From Clostridia bacterium (lineage in GTDB: Bacteria > Bacillota > Peptococcia > Peptococcales > SKKY01), in NCBI GenBank assembly GCA_007123515.1, contig SKKY01000164.1, forward strand, positions 1 through 15,679: 15,679 nt of DNA, given 5' to 3'. The notes under the pieces are model-generated. The model was not told the DNA's origin. It did not search any database and saw only the letters and a program-made list of their open reading frames with translations. Of this stretch, positions 1 to 5,639 are shown one piece after another; positions within the stretch are counted from its first letter, which is position 1; every line of letters begins with the position of its first letter. The position numbers and the translations under genes were made by a program.

Positions 1-312
1 GCCTTTGATACTTACTTCAGTCAGCAGGTAATCGATATGTTTGGTTCAGCAAGAATTGTCGATAAAGCCCATAATGAATATTTACATATTGCCGTTACCT
101 CCGGGATCCCTTCTTTACTAGCCTACCTTGCTTTTGTCGGACTGGCTATAAAAAAAGGATTACAAAGATTCCGGGATAATGTGTACCTGATACCCTTATT
201 GGCTGCCGTAGGAGGATACCTGGGACAGGCCTTTTTTAACATTAGCGTAGTCTCCGTTGCCTATATCTTCTGGGTCTTCCTTGGTCTGGTGGCTGGAAAT
301 AGGGGGCGCTAA
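1..312 (+). CDS. O-antigen ligase/polymerase-like membrane protein, 3' end only
   Basis: This is the C-terminal 103 residues of a gene whose start lies left of the window; the frame is open from base 1. It carries the motif DKAHNEYLHIAVTSGIP followed by hydrophobic segments (about residues 35-52, 65-80 and 82-97), a pattern known from the Wzy_C/WaaL family of O-antigen ligases and polysaccharide polymerases. Such proteins are multi-pass inner-membrane enzymes that join or polymerise surface glycans, and the HNEYL motif sits near the last membrane helices. The gene ends with a short basic tail (GNRGR). No other glycan gene is visible, so the substrate cannot be inferred. Its last 67 coding bases and the bases just after the stop occur again about 1.1 kb downstream in diverged form (see the repeat entries). 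Family assignment is likely; exact role is unknown. Confidence 0.75.
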   Translation, partial: AFDTYFSQQVIDMFGSARIVDKAHNEYLHIAVTSGIPSLLAYLAFVGLAIKKGLQRFRDNVYLIPLLAAVGGYLGQAFFNISVVSVAYIFWVFLGLVAGNRGR

Positions 313-324
313 TTTATCGGATAA
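246..324 (+). repeat. 79-bp direct repeat, left copy (3' end of ligase-like gene)
   Basis: Bases 246-324 and 1341-1419 align without gaps at an offset of 1095 bp, with 9 mismatches by eye. The first 36 bases are identical. The mismatches inside the reading frame are nearly all synonymous; the one amino acid change is Arg to Lys (GNRGR versus GNKGR). This copy is part of the ligase-like gene. Confidence 0.9.
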
Positions 325-462
325 TGGACTCATTCCGCCCAATGACATTTTTATGCCAACAAAAAACATCAAAAGAGTTCTTGGTTTAATTTTTTAAAAA
401 CGGAATGTTATTCTTCAAAAGTGAAGAAAATAATGACAAAATTAAAAAGAGAGGTGAGATAA

Positions 463-1230
463 GTGGATGTGTTGACTGAACTGGCGAAGTATCCGGTTTT
501 TACAATCGAAGATGTGAAGAAGCTTGTAGGTAATGAGAAGACAGCGTATACTCAGCTAGATCGTTTGATGAAAAGAGACCGGGTTAGGAAGGTCAGAAAG
601 AATATCTATTCTGTTGTAAATCCAACAACAGGGCAGCTTGTAGCAACTCGGTATCAAATCGCTTGCGCCATCACCAACACTGCATATATCTCTCATCATA
701 GTGCGTTTGAGTATTATGGGCTGGCAAATCAAGTGTTCTATGAAGTGTATGTTTCATCTGAAACAAAGTTCAATCACTTTGAATATGATCATGTAACTTA
801 TAAATATGTGGCATCTAGGATGAGTGAGGGTGTTTTTGAAGCAAAGAACACCACCGGGGTTAGAATAACTGATATGGAACGGACAGTTGTTGACAGCATA
901 AGGGATTTCAATAAAATAGGTGGCTTTGAAGAATTGTTGAACTGCTTGGAAGGAATCCAATACTTGGATGAAAAGAAACTAAAGCGGTATCTTGATATAT
1001 ACAATACCCAGGGCCTATATCAACGGGTAGGATACCTACTTGATCATTATAGAAAAGAGCTTCAGGTATCGAAGGAGTTCATAGTATATTGCAAAGGTAA
1101 AATAGGAAAAAGCAGACGGTACCTCGTAAGTGAAGCAAAGGGTGACAGCTTCTATAACAGTGAATGGGAACTGATGGTACCGGAAGGGCTATTTGCAATA
1201 GCGGATCAAGGGGTCGATATACTTGTCTAA
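463..1230 (+). CDS. AbiEi-type antitoxin / winged-helix transcriptional regulator
   Basis: The protein (255 aa) has the layout of type IV antitoxins of the AbiEi family. An N-terminal winged-helix domain (about residues 1-65; TIEDVKKLVG followed by the wing VRKVRKNIYS) is followed by the AbiEi core with the motif ITNTAYISHHSAFEYYGL (about residues 70-87) and RITDMERTVVDSI (about residues 133-145). In known AbiE systems AbiEi represses its own operon and counteracts the nucleotidyltransferase toxin AbiEii without needing direct contact. The start is GTG at 463, chosen because GAGGTGAG (451-458) lies just upstream. The downstream toxin gene is cut to a 40-codon stub, so this looks like an orphan antitoxin that could still act as a DNA-binding regulator. 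I see no convincing promoter in 313-462. The region is A+T rich relative to the core genes, consistent with transfer. Confidence 0.85.
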   Translation: MDVLTELAKYPVFTIEDVKKLVGNEKTAYTQLDRLMKRDRVRKVRKNIYSVVNPTTGQLVATRYQIACAITNTAYISHHSAFEYYGLANQVFYEVYVSSETKFNHFEYDHVTYKYVASRMSEGVFEAKNTTGVRITDMERTVVDSIRDFNKIGGFEELLNCLEGIQYLDEKKLKRYLDIYNTQGLYQRVGYLLDHYRKELQVSKEFIVYCKGKIGKSRRYLVSEAKGDSFYNSEWELMVPEGLFAIADQGVDILV

Positions 1231-1345
1231 TTACGACATTATATATTTAGGGAAAAAAGCTGAAGAGATGGGATTTGTGAGGGATACATTAGAAAAGGTA
1301 ACGAGGCTAGCAGATATTCTAGAGTATTTAAACATAAAATCGTAG
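1223..1345 (+). pseudogene. Truncated AbiEii-type nucleotidyltransferase toxin (5' stub)
   Basis: Immediately after, and overlapping, the AbiEi gene a 40-codon frame starts at TTG 1223 with AAGGGG (1208-1214 region) upstream. It reads LGKKAEEMGFVRDTLEKV and then TRLADILEYLNIKS before TAG at 1343. The motif GFxRDTLEKVxRLxDILEYLN is the characteristic start of AbiEii/AbiGii toxins, which use a nucleotidyltransferase fold to inactivate cellular targets; in full-length members the GGTALN-type active-site motif follows soon after. Here the sequence instead jumps into a copy of the ligase-gene tail, so the whole catalytic domain is absent. The 8-nt overlap with the antitoxin stop is the usual operon arrangement. 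The stub cannot be an active toxin. Confidence 0.75.
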
Positions 1346-1419
1346 TCTCCGTTGCCTATATCTTCTGGGTCTTCCTGGGCTTAGTGGCCGGGAATAAGGG
1401 ACGCTAAGTTATCGGATAA
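1341..1419 (+). repeat. 79-bp direct repeat, right copy
   Basis: This is the right-hand copy of the repeat at 246-324 (9 mismatches). Its left edge falls exactly on CGTAG, where the abiEii stub ends, so it marks a recombination joint. The two copies flank abiEi and the toxin stub in direct orientation, 1095 bp apart. Confidence 0.9.
1342..1407 (+). pseudogene. 3' remnant of a second ligase-like gene
   Basis: In the frame matching the left copy, the DNA encodes VVSVAYIFWVFLGLVAG then NKGR and a TAA stop. It matches the C-terminus of the ligase-like protein at the window start, but with different codons, so it comes from a paralogue that diverged under protein-level constraint rather than from a recent duplication. 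There is no start, and the upstream bases belong to abiEii in another frame. It is only a 22-codon tail and has no function of its own. Confidence 0.75.
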
Positions 1420-1459
1420 AATGATATACGTAAGAATAAACCTTAATATAACATATTCG

Positions 1460-1489
1460 TTTACAATATAACAATAAAAATGGTATATT
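1460..1489 (+). promoter_or_regulatory. Candidate promoter for the winged-helix gene
   Basis: TTTACA (1460-1465) and TATATT (1484-1489) are spaced by 18 bases within very A+T-rich DNA, about 35 bases upstream of the following start codon. The match is fair, but A+T-rich DNA gives such matches by chance. Confidence 0.4.
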
Positions 1490-1523
1490 ATAAATAATAG
1501 TGATATATTAGGGGTTGATTTAT

Positions 1524-2501
1524 GTGGTTATGTCTATAACAACGTATTTAAAAGAGAATATTGATGAACGGGTTACCATAACACCCTGGCCTGAAAAAGG
1601 CTTATTCCCGGTCCTTTTGAGAAATCAGTACAACTTTTATGAGATGACGATTCTTAAAAGACAATGTATCTTAATGGAAGTGTTGGAGCCAGGACCTGGT
1701 ATTGATGCACTCCAAAAGCATAGAAAGCAAATTAAAGTGCTAACAAATCTTCCGGTTGTTTTATTCTATAAAGAAATGACAAGATATAGGAGGAAAAGCC
1801 TTATTGAAAATCGTATTTCTTTTGTGATTGAAGATGGGCAGATGTATTTGCCTTTTTTAGGGCTTGATTTAAAGAAGGCTCCAGAGCAAGTTGGAAAAGA
1901 GGTAAAGCAGTTTACGACCTCTGCACAACTTGCGTATCTGTATTTCCTGTACCATGCAAACGAAGTGGTGAATATGACCGAGTTTGCCGATAAGATGGGA
2001 TTTACCAAAATGACAGCGTCCAGAGCGTTAAATGATCTGTATCATGCAAAGTTAATTACTTATACAGTTGGTGGAAAAACAGGGCGCAGCAAAGAATATA
2101 AGAGGATTCCAGATCCGGAGTATTTTACTAAGGGACGTAACTATTTGAAATCTCCTGTAAGAAAAACTGTTTACACAAAGACAGTACCGAAAGATGCCTT
2201 ATCTGCCGGACTAGAAGCATTAGCTGAATTATCAATGATCAATCCACCCGATCATCCGGTAAGAGCCATTGGAGAGGAAGAATATAAGAAGCAAGGGATA
2301 CAGATTATTAAGAATAGGGATCTCATTAAAGATGCAAAACTGGTGGAACTTCAGCTATGGGAATATGATCCTAAACAGTTTTCTGATGGTAACCATGTGG
2401 ACTTGCTATCTCTTTATGCATCATTGAAAGAAGAGACGGATGAAAGGATTGAGCAGGCACTGGGAAAAGCCTTGCGAGATAAACCATGGTACTTGGACTA
2501 G
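1524..2501 (+). CDS. MarR-like winged-helix protein of unknown function
   Basis: This 325-aa protein has an N-terminal alpha/beta region without a motif I can name; it includes LPVVLFYKEMTRYRRKSL and the loop GQMYLPFLGLDL. A central winged-helix domain of MarR type follows: SAQLAYLYFLYHANEVVNMT, FADKMGFTKMTASRALNDL as the recognition-helix region, and a wing around GGKTGRSKEYKRI. A C-terminal region of about 130 residues completes it. The likely start is GTG 1524, 9 bases after AGGGG (1510-1514); TTG 1515 is too close to that site and ATG 1530 is also possible. Proteins of this shape occur beside nucleotidyltransferase-type toxin genes in some genomes (recollection, not checked), but no partner gene follows: 2502-2716 has no open frame of note. 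It may be an orphan antitoxin or regulator. Confidence 0.6.
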   Translation: MVMSITTYLKENIDERVTITPWPEKGLFPVLLRNQYNFYEMTILKRQCILMEVLEPGPGIDALQKHRKQIKVLTNLPVVLFYKEMTRYRRKSLIENRISFVIEDGQMYLPFLGLDLKKAPEQVGKEVKQFTTSAQLAYLYFLYHANEVVNMTEFADKMGFTKMTASRALNDLYHAKLITYTVGGKTGRSKEYKRIPDPEYFTKGRNYLKSPVRKTVYTKTVPKDALSAGLEALAELSMINPPDHPVRAIGEEEYKKQGIQIIKNRDLIKDAKLVELQLWEYDPKQFSDGNHVDLLSLYASLKEETDERIEQALGKALRDKPWYLD

Positions 2502-2577
2502 AAAAATCTGAGGAACTTCTAGGGATATTAGTAAGCATATCGTGATCTTAGAAAGCATTTAACAAAACCATAATCAT

Positions 2578-2629
2578 TCCCCATTTTGAGTGAGAGTAAA
2601 CACAACTTAAAGGATGGGGATTATTTTTT
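2578..2629 (+). terminator. Weak candidate terminator
   Basis: TCCCCAT (2578-2584) can pair with ATGGGGA (2614-2620), and a T-rich run follows to 2629. The loop is long (29 nt), so this is a weak call. The rest of 2502-2716 holds nothing I can identify. Confidence 0.3.
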
Positions 2630-2716
2630 GTAAATATCGCCACTACATATCAAAAACAAAATTAGTATTTTATCTTCTATGACTCTAAAGATAGCTCGAT
2701 ACTACAATACTTGATT

Positions 2717-2989
2717 CTATAGTAACTCATCGATTGAAAGTTCCTTCCCGGAACAATCAGAAAAATCGATATTCATATGATCTAGTTCTTTTTGCTCTTC
2801 TTCCGAAACAAATTTACAATTTTCTTGCAAAAAGCTTAAAAGATCCATTTCCTCAGATTGATTAATTTTTTGGATCGCTGATTTCCAAAGCATTTCAGAA
2901 AAACTAATCCCTTGTTTTTTAGCGTATTCATTTATGACTTTATAAGCATCTTCCTTGATTGTGATGTTTTTTCTTATAGTTTGGCTCAC
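2717..2989 (-). CDS. Ribbon-helix-helix antitoxin-like protein, no partner toxin
   Basis: The 90-aa protein starts MSQTIRKNITIKEDAYKVI, followed by NEYAKKQGISFSEMLWKSA, which fits a ribbon-helix-helix DNA-binding fold (beta strand TIRKNITI then two helices) in the N-terminal half. The acidic C-terminal half (SEEEQKELDHMNIDF, then DELL) is typical of the segment with which RHH antitoxins wrap their toxin. The start chosen is GTG at 2989, because AAGGGG lies 8 bases upstream; the earlier GTG at 2998 overlaps that site. The gene lies downstream of relBE on the same strand but behind a likely terminator, so it is probably transcribed separately. No toxin-sized frame follows. A+T-rich repeats (TATACAC) upstream may be its operator. 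Confidence 0.65.
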   Translation of the reverse strand: MSQTIRKNITIKEDAYKVINEYAKKQGISFSEMLWKSAIQKINQSEEMDLLSFLQENCKFVSEEEQKELDHMNIDFSDCSGKELSIDELL

Positions 2990-3055
2990 GAGACTCACCC
3001 CTTAGTATATATTGTGTGTATAGTGTATAACATTCAAAGACTTCTTGATCCTGCC

Positions 3056-3112
3056 TTAAAAATAAAAATTCTCATCTGAAATTAATAAGACAAGAATTTA
3101 AGATGAGAATTT
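3056..3112 (-). terminator. Terminator of the relBE operon
   Basis: A perfect 12-bp inverted repeat, AAATTCTCATCT (3066-3077) and AGATGAGAATTT (3101-3112), is followed on the minus strand by a T-rich run (3056-3068). It lies directly downstream of the relE stop. The 23-nt loop is longer than usual. Confidence 0.6.
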
Positions 3113-3120
3113 ATTCATGC

Positions 3121-3384
3121 TTAATAGACGTCGTTTCTATGGGCGATGCTGATTGCGACAATGACCAGCTCTTCATCTTTAATTTCTGTTATCATTCGAT
3201 AGTTACCGATACGATATCTCCAATATCCCTTGAGATTGGCTTTAAGAGGTTTACCATAAGCTATTGGGTTTTCTGTATCCATCAAATGATTATGGATCCA
3301 CTTAAAAACGATCTTTTGAACTGATTTATCTAGAATTTTGAATTGAGAATCGAATTCTTTGGTAATTAGTAGTTTGAATTTCAT
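3121..3384 (-). CDS. relE: RelE/ParE-family toxin
   Basis: The 87-aa protein has the compact RelE fold: an N-terminal strand MKFKLLITKEF, a helical hairpin (SVQKIVFKWIHNHL), then GKPLKANLKGYWRYRIGNYR and MITEIKDEELVIVAISIAHR near the C-terminus. RelE toxins cleave mRNA in the ribosomal A site; the basic and aromatic residues of the RYRIGNYR strand and the terminal HRxDVY motif are the usual conserved features. ATG 3384 overlaps the antitoxin stop as ATGA, the normal translational coupling in relBE operons. An in-frame ATG at 3405 lies inside the antitoxin gene and is less likely. The frame is intact, so the toxin may be active. It could belong to the ParE branch (gyrase poison), but the motif set fits RelE better. 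Confidence 0.85.
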   Translation of the reverse strand: MKFKLLITKEFDSQFKILDKSVQKIVFKWIHNHLMDTENPIAYGKPLKANLKGYWRYRIGNYRMITEIKDEELVIVAISIAHRNDVY

Positions 3385-3608
3385 CCTAAGTCTGTTTCTT
3401 TCCAAAGCTCTTCGATTGGGCGAACACTTAATGTTCCGGCTTCTTTTTGCTTTTCATAGTCTGCTATCACTTGCAGGTCGAACTCATCTTCCAAAGCTTC
3501 AAAAACAAGTTTTTTAATCATGGAAGATACCCCTATTCCATAAATCTTAGCGGCTTTTTCAAGCATCTCTTTTTCTTCTTTATTTAACCTTAAACTTATG
3601 ACACTCAT
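3381..3608 (-). CDS. relB: RelB-like RHH antitoxin (DUF6290 type)
   Basis: This 75-aa protein has a ribbon-helix-helix N-terminus (MSVISLRLNKEEKEMLEKAA then GIGVSSMIKKLVFEAL) and a flexible acidic C-terminal tail ending RPIEELWKETDLG, as in RelB-like antitoxins of the DUF6290 group. It should neutralise the RelE toxin encoded next and repress the operon cooperatively with it. The start at 3608 is supported by AAGGAGG (3620-3614). Its stop overlaps the relE start by ATGA. A consensus promoter with a palindrome over the -10 box lies directly upstream, as expected for autoregulation. Confidence 0.85.
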   Translation of the reverse strand: MSVISLRLNKEEKEMLEKAAKIYGIGVSSMIKKLVFEALEDEFDLQVIADYEKQKEAGTLSVRPIEELWKETDLG

Positions 3609-3621
3609 GATAACCTCCTTT

Positions 3622-3638
3622 GTAATACATAGTATTAC
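3622..3638. promoter_or_regulatory. Probable RelB/RelBE operator
   Basis: GTAATAC and GTATTAC form perfect 7-bp arms around ATA. The palindrome covers the -10 box of the relBE promoter, the normal place for an RHH antitoxin autoregulation site. Confidence 0.6.
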
Positions 3639-3657
3639 ATTAAAGTTTTGTTGTCAA
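3629..3657 (-). promoter_or_regulatory. relBE promoter
   Basis: On the minus strand TTGACA (3657-3652) and TACTAT (3634-3629) are spaced by exactly 17 bases, close to the sigma-A consensus, and AAGGAGG and the relB start follow. Confidence 0.8.
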
Positions 3658-3680
3658 TTAAGAAGACCAAAACACAGGTG

Positions 3681-3696
3681 GGTATCAATTGATACC
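3681..3696. promoter_or_regulatory. 16-bp perfect palindrome upstream of the MqsA-like gene
   Basis: GGTATCAATTGATACC is a perfect palindrome lying 7 bases upstream of a -35 box in the space between the divergent relBE and MqsA-like promoters. It is a plausible operator for the antitoxin-like protein encoded downstream; that link is inferred from position only. Confidence 0.5.
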
Positions 3697-3703
3697 AAAA
3701 ATA

Positions 3704-3732
3704 TTGACGGTATTTATGGCGAGTGCTAGGAT
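3704..3732 (+). promoter_or_regulatory. Candidate promoter of the MqsA-like gene
   Basis: TTGACG (3704-3709) and TAGGAT (3727-3732) are spaced by 17 bases, 35 bases before the ATG at 3768. Confidence 0.55.
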
Positions 3733-3767
3733 AGGGCTAAAGAAACTGACTTTTGCAGGTGAAAAAA

Positions 3768-4259
3768 ATGAGAATCATTAAAAGTGAAAACAAATTATGC
3801 CTGATCTGTATGGAAGAGCATGACGTGCAAACGGTTATCCTAACGGATAATGAAGAGTTTAAAGGAGAAGACGTATCCTTTGATGCGACTTATGAACATT
3901 GTACTAATGCAGATGAATATCTTGAAACAGAAGATATGATCAAGGCAAATAGTCTGGCCATGAAAGATGCCTATAGAGAAAAGCGGGATATGAACAGATT
4001 ATGGATTTAGAGGGCGTTGAATATGAGACAGTGCTCTATGAGTATGATCATATAGGCTATAAGTTTAATCCGGTACATGGCTTTCAGACCAAGGAACTCA
4101 CTGTTGAGGACATTGAGATTTTAGATATTGTTATTGCCGAAGTGGGACATTTGAATGCCCGGGAGATTATCGGATAAAATGCACGATGAAGAGGCATATA
4201 GTTGTACAGAAAGAAATGGCCTCATCCCTTTTTCCTTTGCAGAAAAGCTTTCCATGTAG
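3768..4259 (+). pseudogene. Broken MqsA/YgiT-Panacea (SocA-like) antitoxin gene
   Basis: The start is ATG 3768 with AGGTG (3757-3761) upstream. The first frame runs to 4010 and encodes an MqsA-like N-terminal domain: KLCLICMEEHDVQTV, then FKGEDVSFDATYEHCTNADE, with CxxC and a later Cys as residual zinc ligands, ending in a helix (MIKANSLAMKDAYREKR). The family then normally has a helix-turn-helix domain, which is missing. A second frame (4001-4177) continues with a Panacea/SocA-like C-terminal segment (LTVEDIEILDIVIAEVGHLN, then AREII). One surplus base near 4171-4173 stops it; the third frame from 4173 resumes with DKMHDEEAY and FSFAEKLSM and stops at 4257-4259. Three frames plus a missing middle domain indicate a decayed antitoxin gene with an internal deletion and a frameshift. 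No partner toxin is visible. Family identity is from recognised motifs and has not been searched. Confidence 0.7.
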
Positions 4260-4267
4260 TAACCAAT

Positions 4268-4302
4268 GGAGTCCATCGCTAATGTGATGGGCTTCTTTTT
4301 TT
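4268..4302 (+). terminator. Rho-independent terminator
   Basis: GGAGTCCATC (4268-4277) pairs with GATGGGCTTC (4286-4295) in a 10-bp stem with two G-U pairs and an 8-nt loop, followed by a run of seven T (4296-4302). It ends transcription from the broken antitoxin gene before metK. Confidence 0.8.
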
Positions 4303-4321
4303 ATTGACTAAAAATTTAGGA

Positions 4322-4349
4322 TTGACCTTTTTTGGCTTTGTTGTATAAT
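4322..4349 (+). promoter_or_regulatory. metK promoter
   Basis: TTGACC (4322-4327) and a perfect TATAAT (4344-4349) with 16 bases between them. Transcription should start near 4356, giving a leader of about 84 nt before the metK ATG. Confidence 0.85.
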
Positions 4350-4360
4350 AGCATTTGGAA

Positions 4361-4412
4361 ATGCGGCTAAAGCTGCCGCATGTTATATAACACATGGAGC
4401 CAGAGAGCTTTA
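4361..4412 (+). promoter_or_regulatory. metK leader with candidate H-type pseudoknot
   Basis: ATGCGGC (4361-4367) and GCCGCAT (4375-4381) form a perfect 7-bp stem. The 7-nt loop TAAAGCT (4368-4374) is fully complementary to AGCTTTA (4406-4412). The 24-nt linker holds the 12-bp palindrome TGTTATATAACA (4381-4392). The Shine-Dalgarno AAAGGA (4426-4431) follows 13 bases later. I do not recognise a SAM-I, SAM-II or SMK consensus. The position in a metK leader suggests S-adenosylmethionine-responsive control, which is inference. Confidence 0.5.
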
Positions 4413-4439
4413 TTATATAAAAACGAAAGGATGAGATAG

Positions 4440-5627
4440 ATGCGTAAACTTTTTACGTCCGAGTCTGTTACTGAAGGACACCCGGACAAAATGGCGGATC
4501 AGATTTCTGATGCTGTCTTAGATGCTATTATGGAAAAGGATCCGGAGGCCAGAGTGGCCTGCGAGACCTTTATTACCACAGGCTTAGTCCTTGTGGGTGG
4601 GGAGATTACCACAGATACCTATGTGGATATTCCAAGACTTGTCAGAGAGACAGTCAGAGACATTGGCTATGTCAGAGCGAAGTTTGGTTTTGACTATGCG
4701 ACGTGCTCGGTGTTAACCAGTATTGATGAGCAGTCAGCTGATATTGCGTTAGGTGTGGATAAGGCCTTAGAGGCAAGAGAAGGTGAAATGGATGACTCAG
4801 CGATAGAGGCGATTGGTGCCGGGGATCAGGGAATGATGTTTGGTTATGCTACTAATGAGACTGAGGAATTAATGCCGCTTCCAATCTCTTTGGCTCACAA
4901 GCTGACAAAGCGCTTAAGCGATGTTCGTAAGAGCTGTGAGATTGATTATCTGTTACCGGATGGTAAATCACAGGTAACGGTGGAGTATGAAGACGGAAAG
5001 CCGGTTAGAATTGACACAGTGGTCATTTCCTCCCAGCATAAAGCGGATGCGACATTAGAACAGATTCGTAAAGATGTGATTGAAAAGGTAATTCTTCCGG
5101 TTCTTCCTAAAGAACTGGTCGATGAAGATACAAGGTACTTGATTAACCCAACCGGACGCTTTGTGATCGGTGGACCACAGGGTGATGCCGGGTTAACCGG
5201 AAGAAAGATTATCGTAGATACCTATGGTGGTATGGCCCGCCATGGTGGTGGTGCCTTCTCCGGGAAAGATTGCACCAAGGTAGACCGTTCGGCAACCTAT
5301 GCAGCCAGATATGTGGCTAAAAACCTGGTAGCCGCCGGTGCCGCCGACAAGGTGGAAATCCAGCTGGCCTATGCAATCGGGGTAGCGAGACCGGTATCCA
5401 TTTCTGTAGATACCTTCGGAACCGGAAAAGCCGACGATGCGAAGATCACCGAGATCGTAAACGAGCTCTTTGACCTTCGCCCGGCAGCGATTATTAAAAC
5501 CTTAGACCTAAGAAGACCGATCTACAAACAGACAGCTGCCTACGGACACTTCGGACGCACCGACATCGACCTTCCGTGGGAAAAAACAGACAGAGTCGAA
5601 GACATCAAAAAAGCATTAGAATTATAG
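4440..5627 (+). CDS. metK: S-adenosylmethionine synthetase (methionine adenosyltransferase)
   Basis: MetK joins methionine and ATP to give S-adenosylmethionine, phosphate and pyrophosphate in the cytosol. The 395-aa length is normal for the family. Visible signatures are the N-terminal FTSESVTEGHPDKMADQISD (the His and Asp of HPDK bind ATP and Mg), GAGDQGMMFGYA (about residues 122-133), the P-loop-like GGGAFSGKDCTKVDRSA (about residues 270-286) and the C-terminal YGHFGR. The start at 4440 follows AAAGGATGAG at good spacing. The gene stands alone: terminator and promoter upstream, and a large palindrome after the stop. The leader has a possible regulatory pseudoknot. Codon use resembles the core genes to the right and differs from the A+T-rich region to the left, so metK marks the border of the accessory region. 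Confidence 0.98.
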   Translation: MRKLFTSESVTEGHPDKMADQISDAVLDAIMEKDPEARVACETFITTGLVLVGGEITTDTYVDIPRLVRETVRDIGYVRAKFGFDYATCSVLTSIDEQSADIALGVDKALEAREGEMDDSAIEAIGAGDQGMMFGYATNETEELMPLPISLAHKLTKRLSDVRKSCEIDYLLPDGKSQVTVEYEDGKPVRIDTVVISSQHKADATLEQIRKDVIEKVILPVLPKELVDEDTRYLINPTGRFVIGGPQGDAGLTGRKIIVDTYGGMARHGGGAFSGKDCTKVDRSATYAARYVAKNLVAAGAADKVEIQLAYAIGVARPVSISVDTFGTGKADDAKITEIVNELFDLRPAAIIKTLDLRRPIYKQTAAYGHFGRTDIDLPWEKTDRVEDIKKALEL

Positions 5628-5639
5628 AATGAATCTTTT

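Noticed and set aside
331..407. Inverted repeat CATTCCG (331-337) and CGGAATG (401-407) after the ligase-like gene.
   Set aside because: The arms are short, the loop is over 60 nt and no T run follows; no convincing terminator or operator.
2485..2571. Possible start of a partner toxin after the winged-helix gene (ATG 2485 overlapping its end).
   Set aside because: Only about 19 codons before a stop and no motif that I can tie to a nucleotidyltransferase or other toxin.
3103..3324. Plus-strand open frame of 73 codons opposite relE.
   Set aside because: It lies antisense inside relE and the relBE terminator, has no ribosome binding site and shows no family motif.
4351..4381. Resemblance of AAATGCGGCTAAA to part of the SAM-II riboswitch core, and a competing hairpin 4351-4364.
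   Set aside because: The rest of the SAM-II consensus, including the first loop, is absent. The hairpin 4351-4364 begins before the predicted transcription start, so it would not be made whole as RNA.
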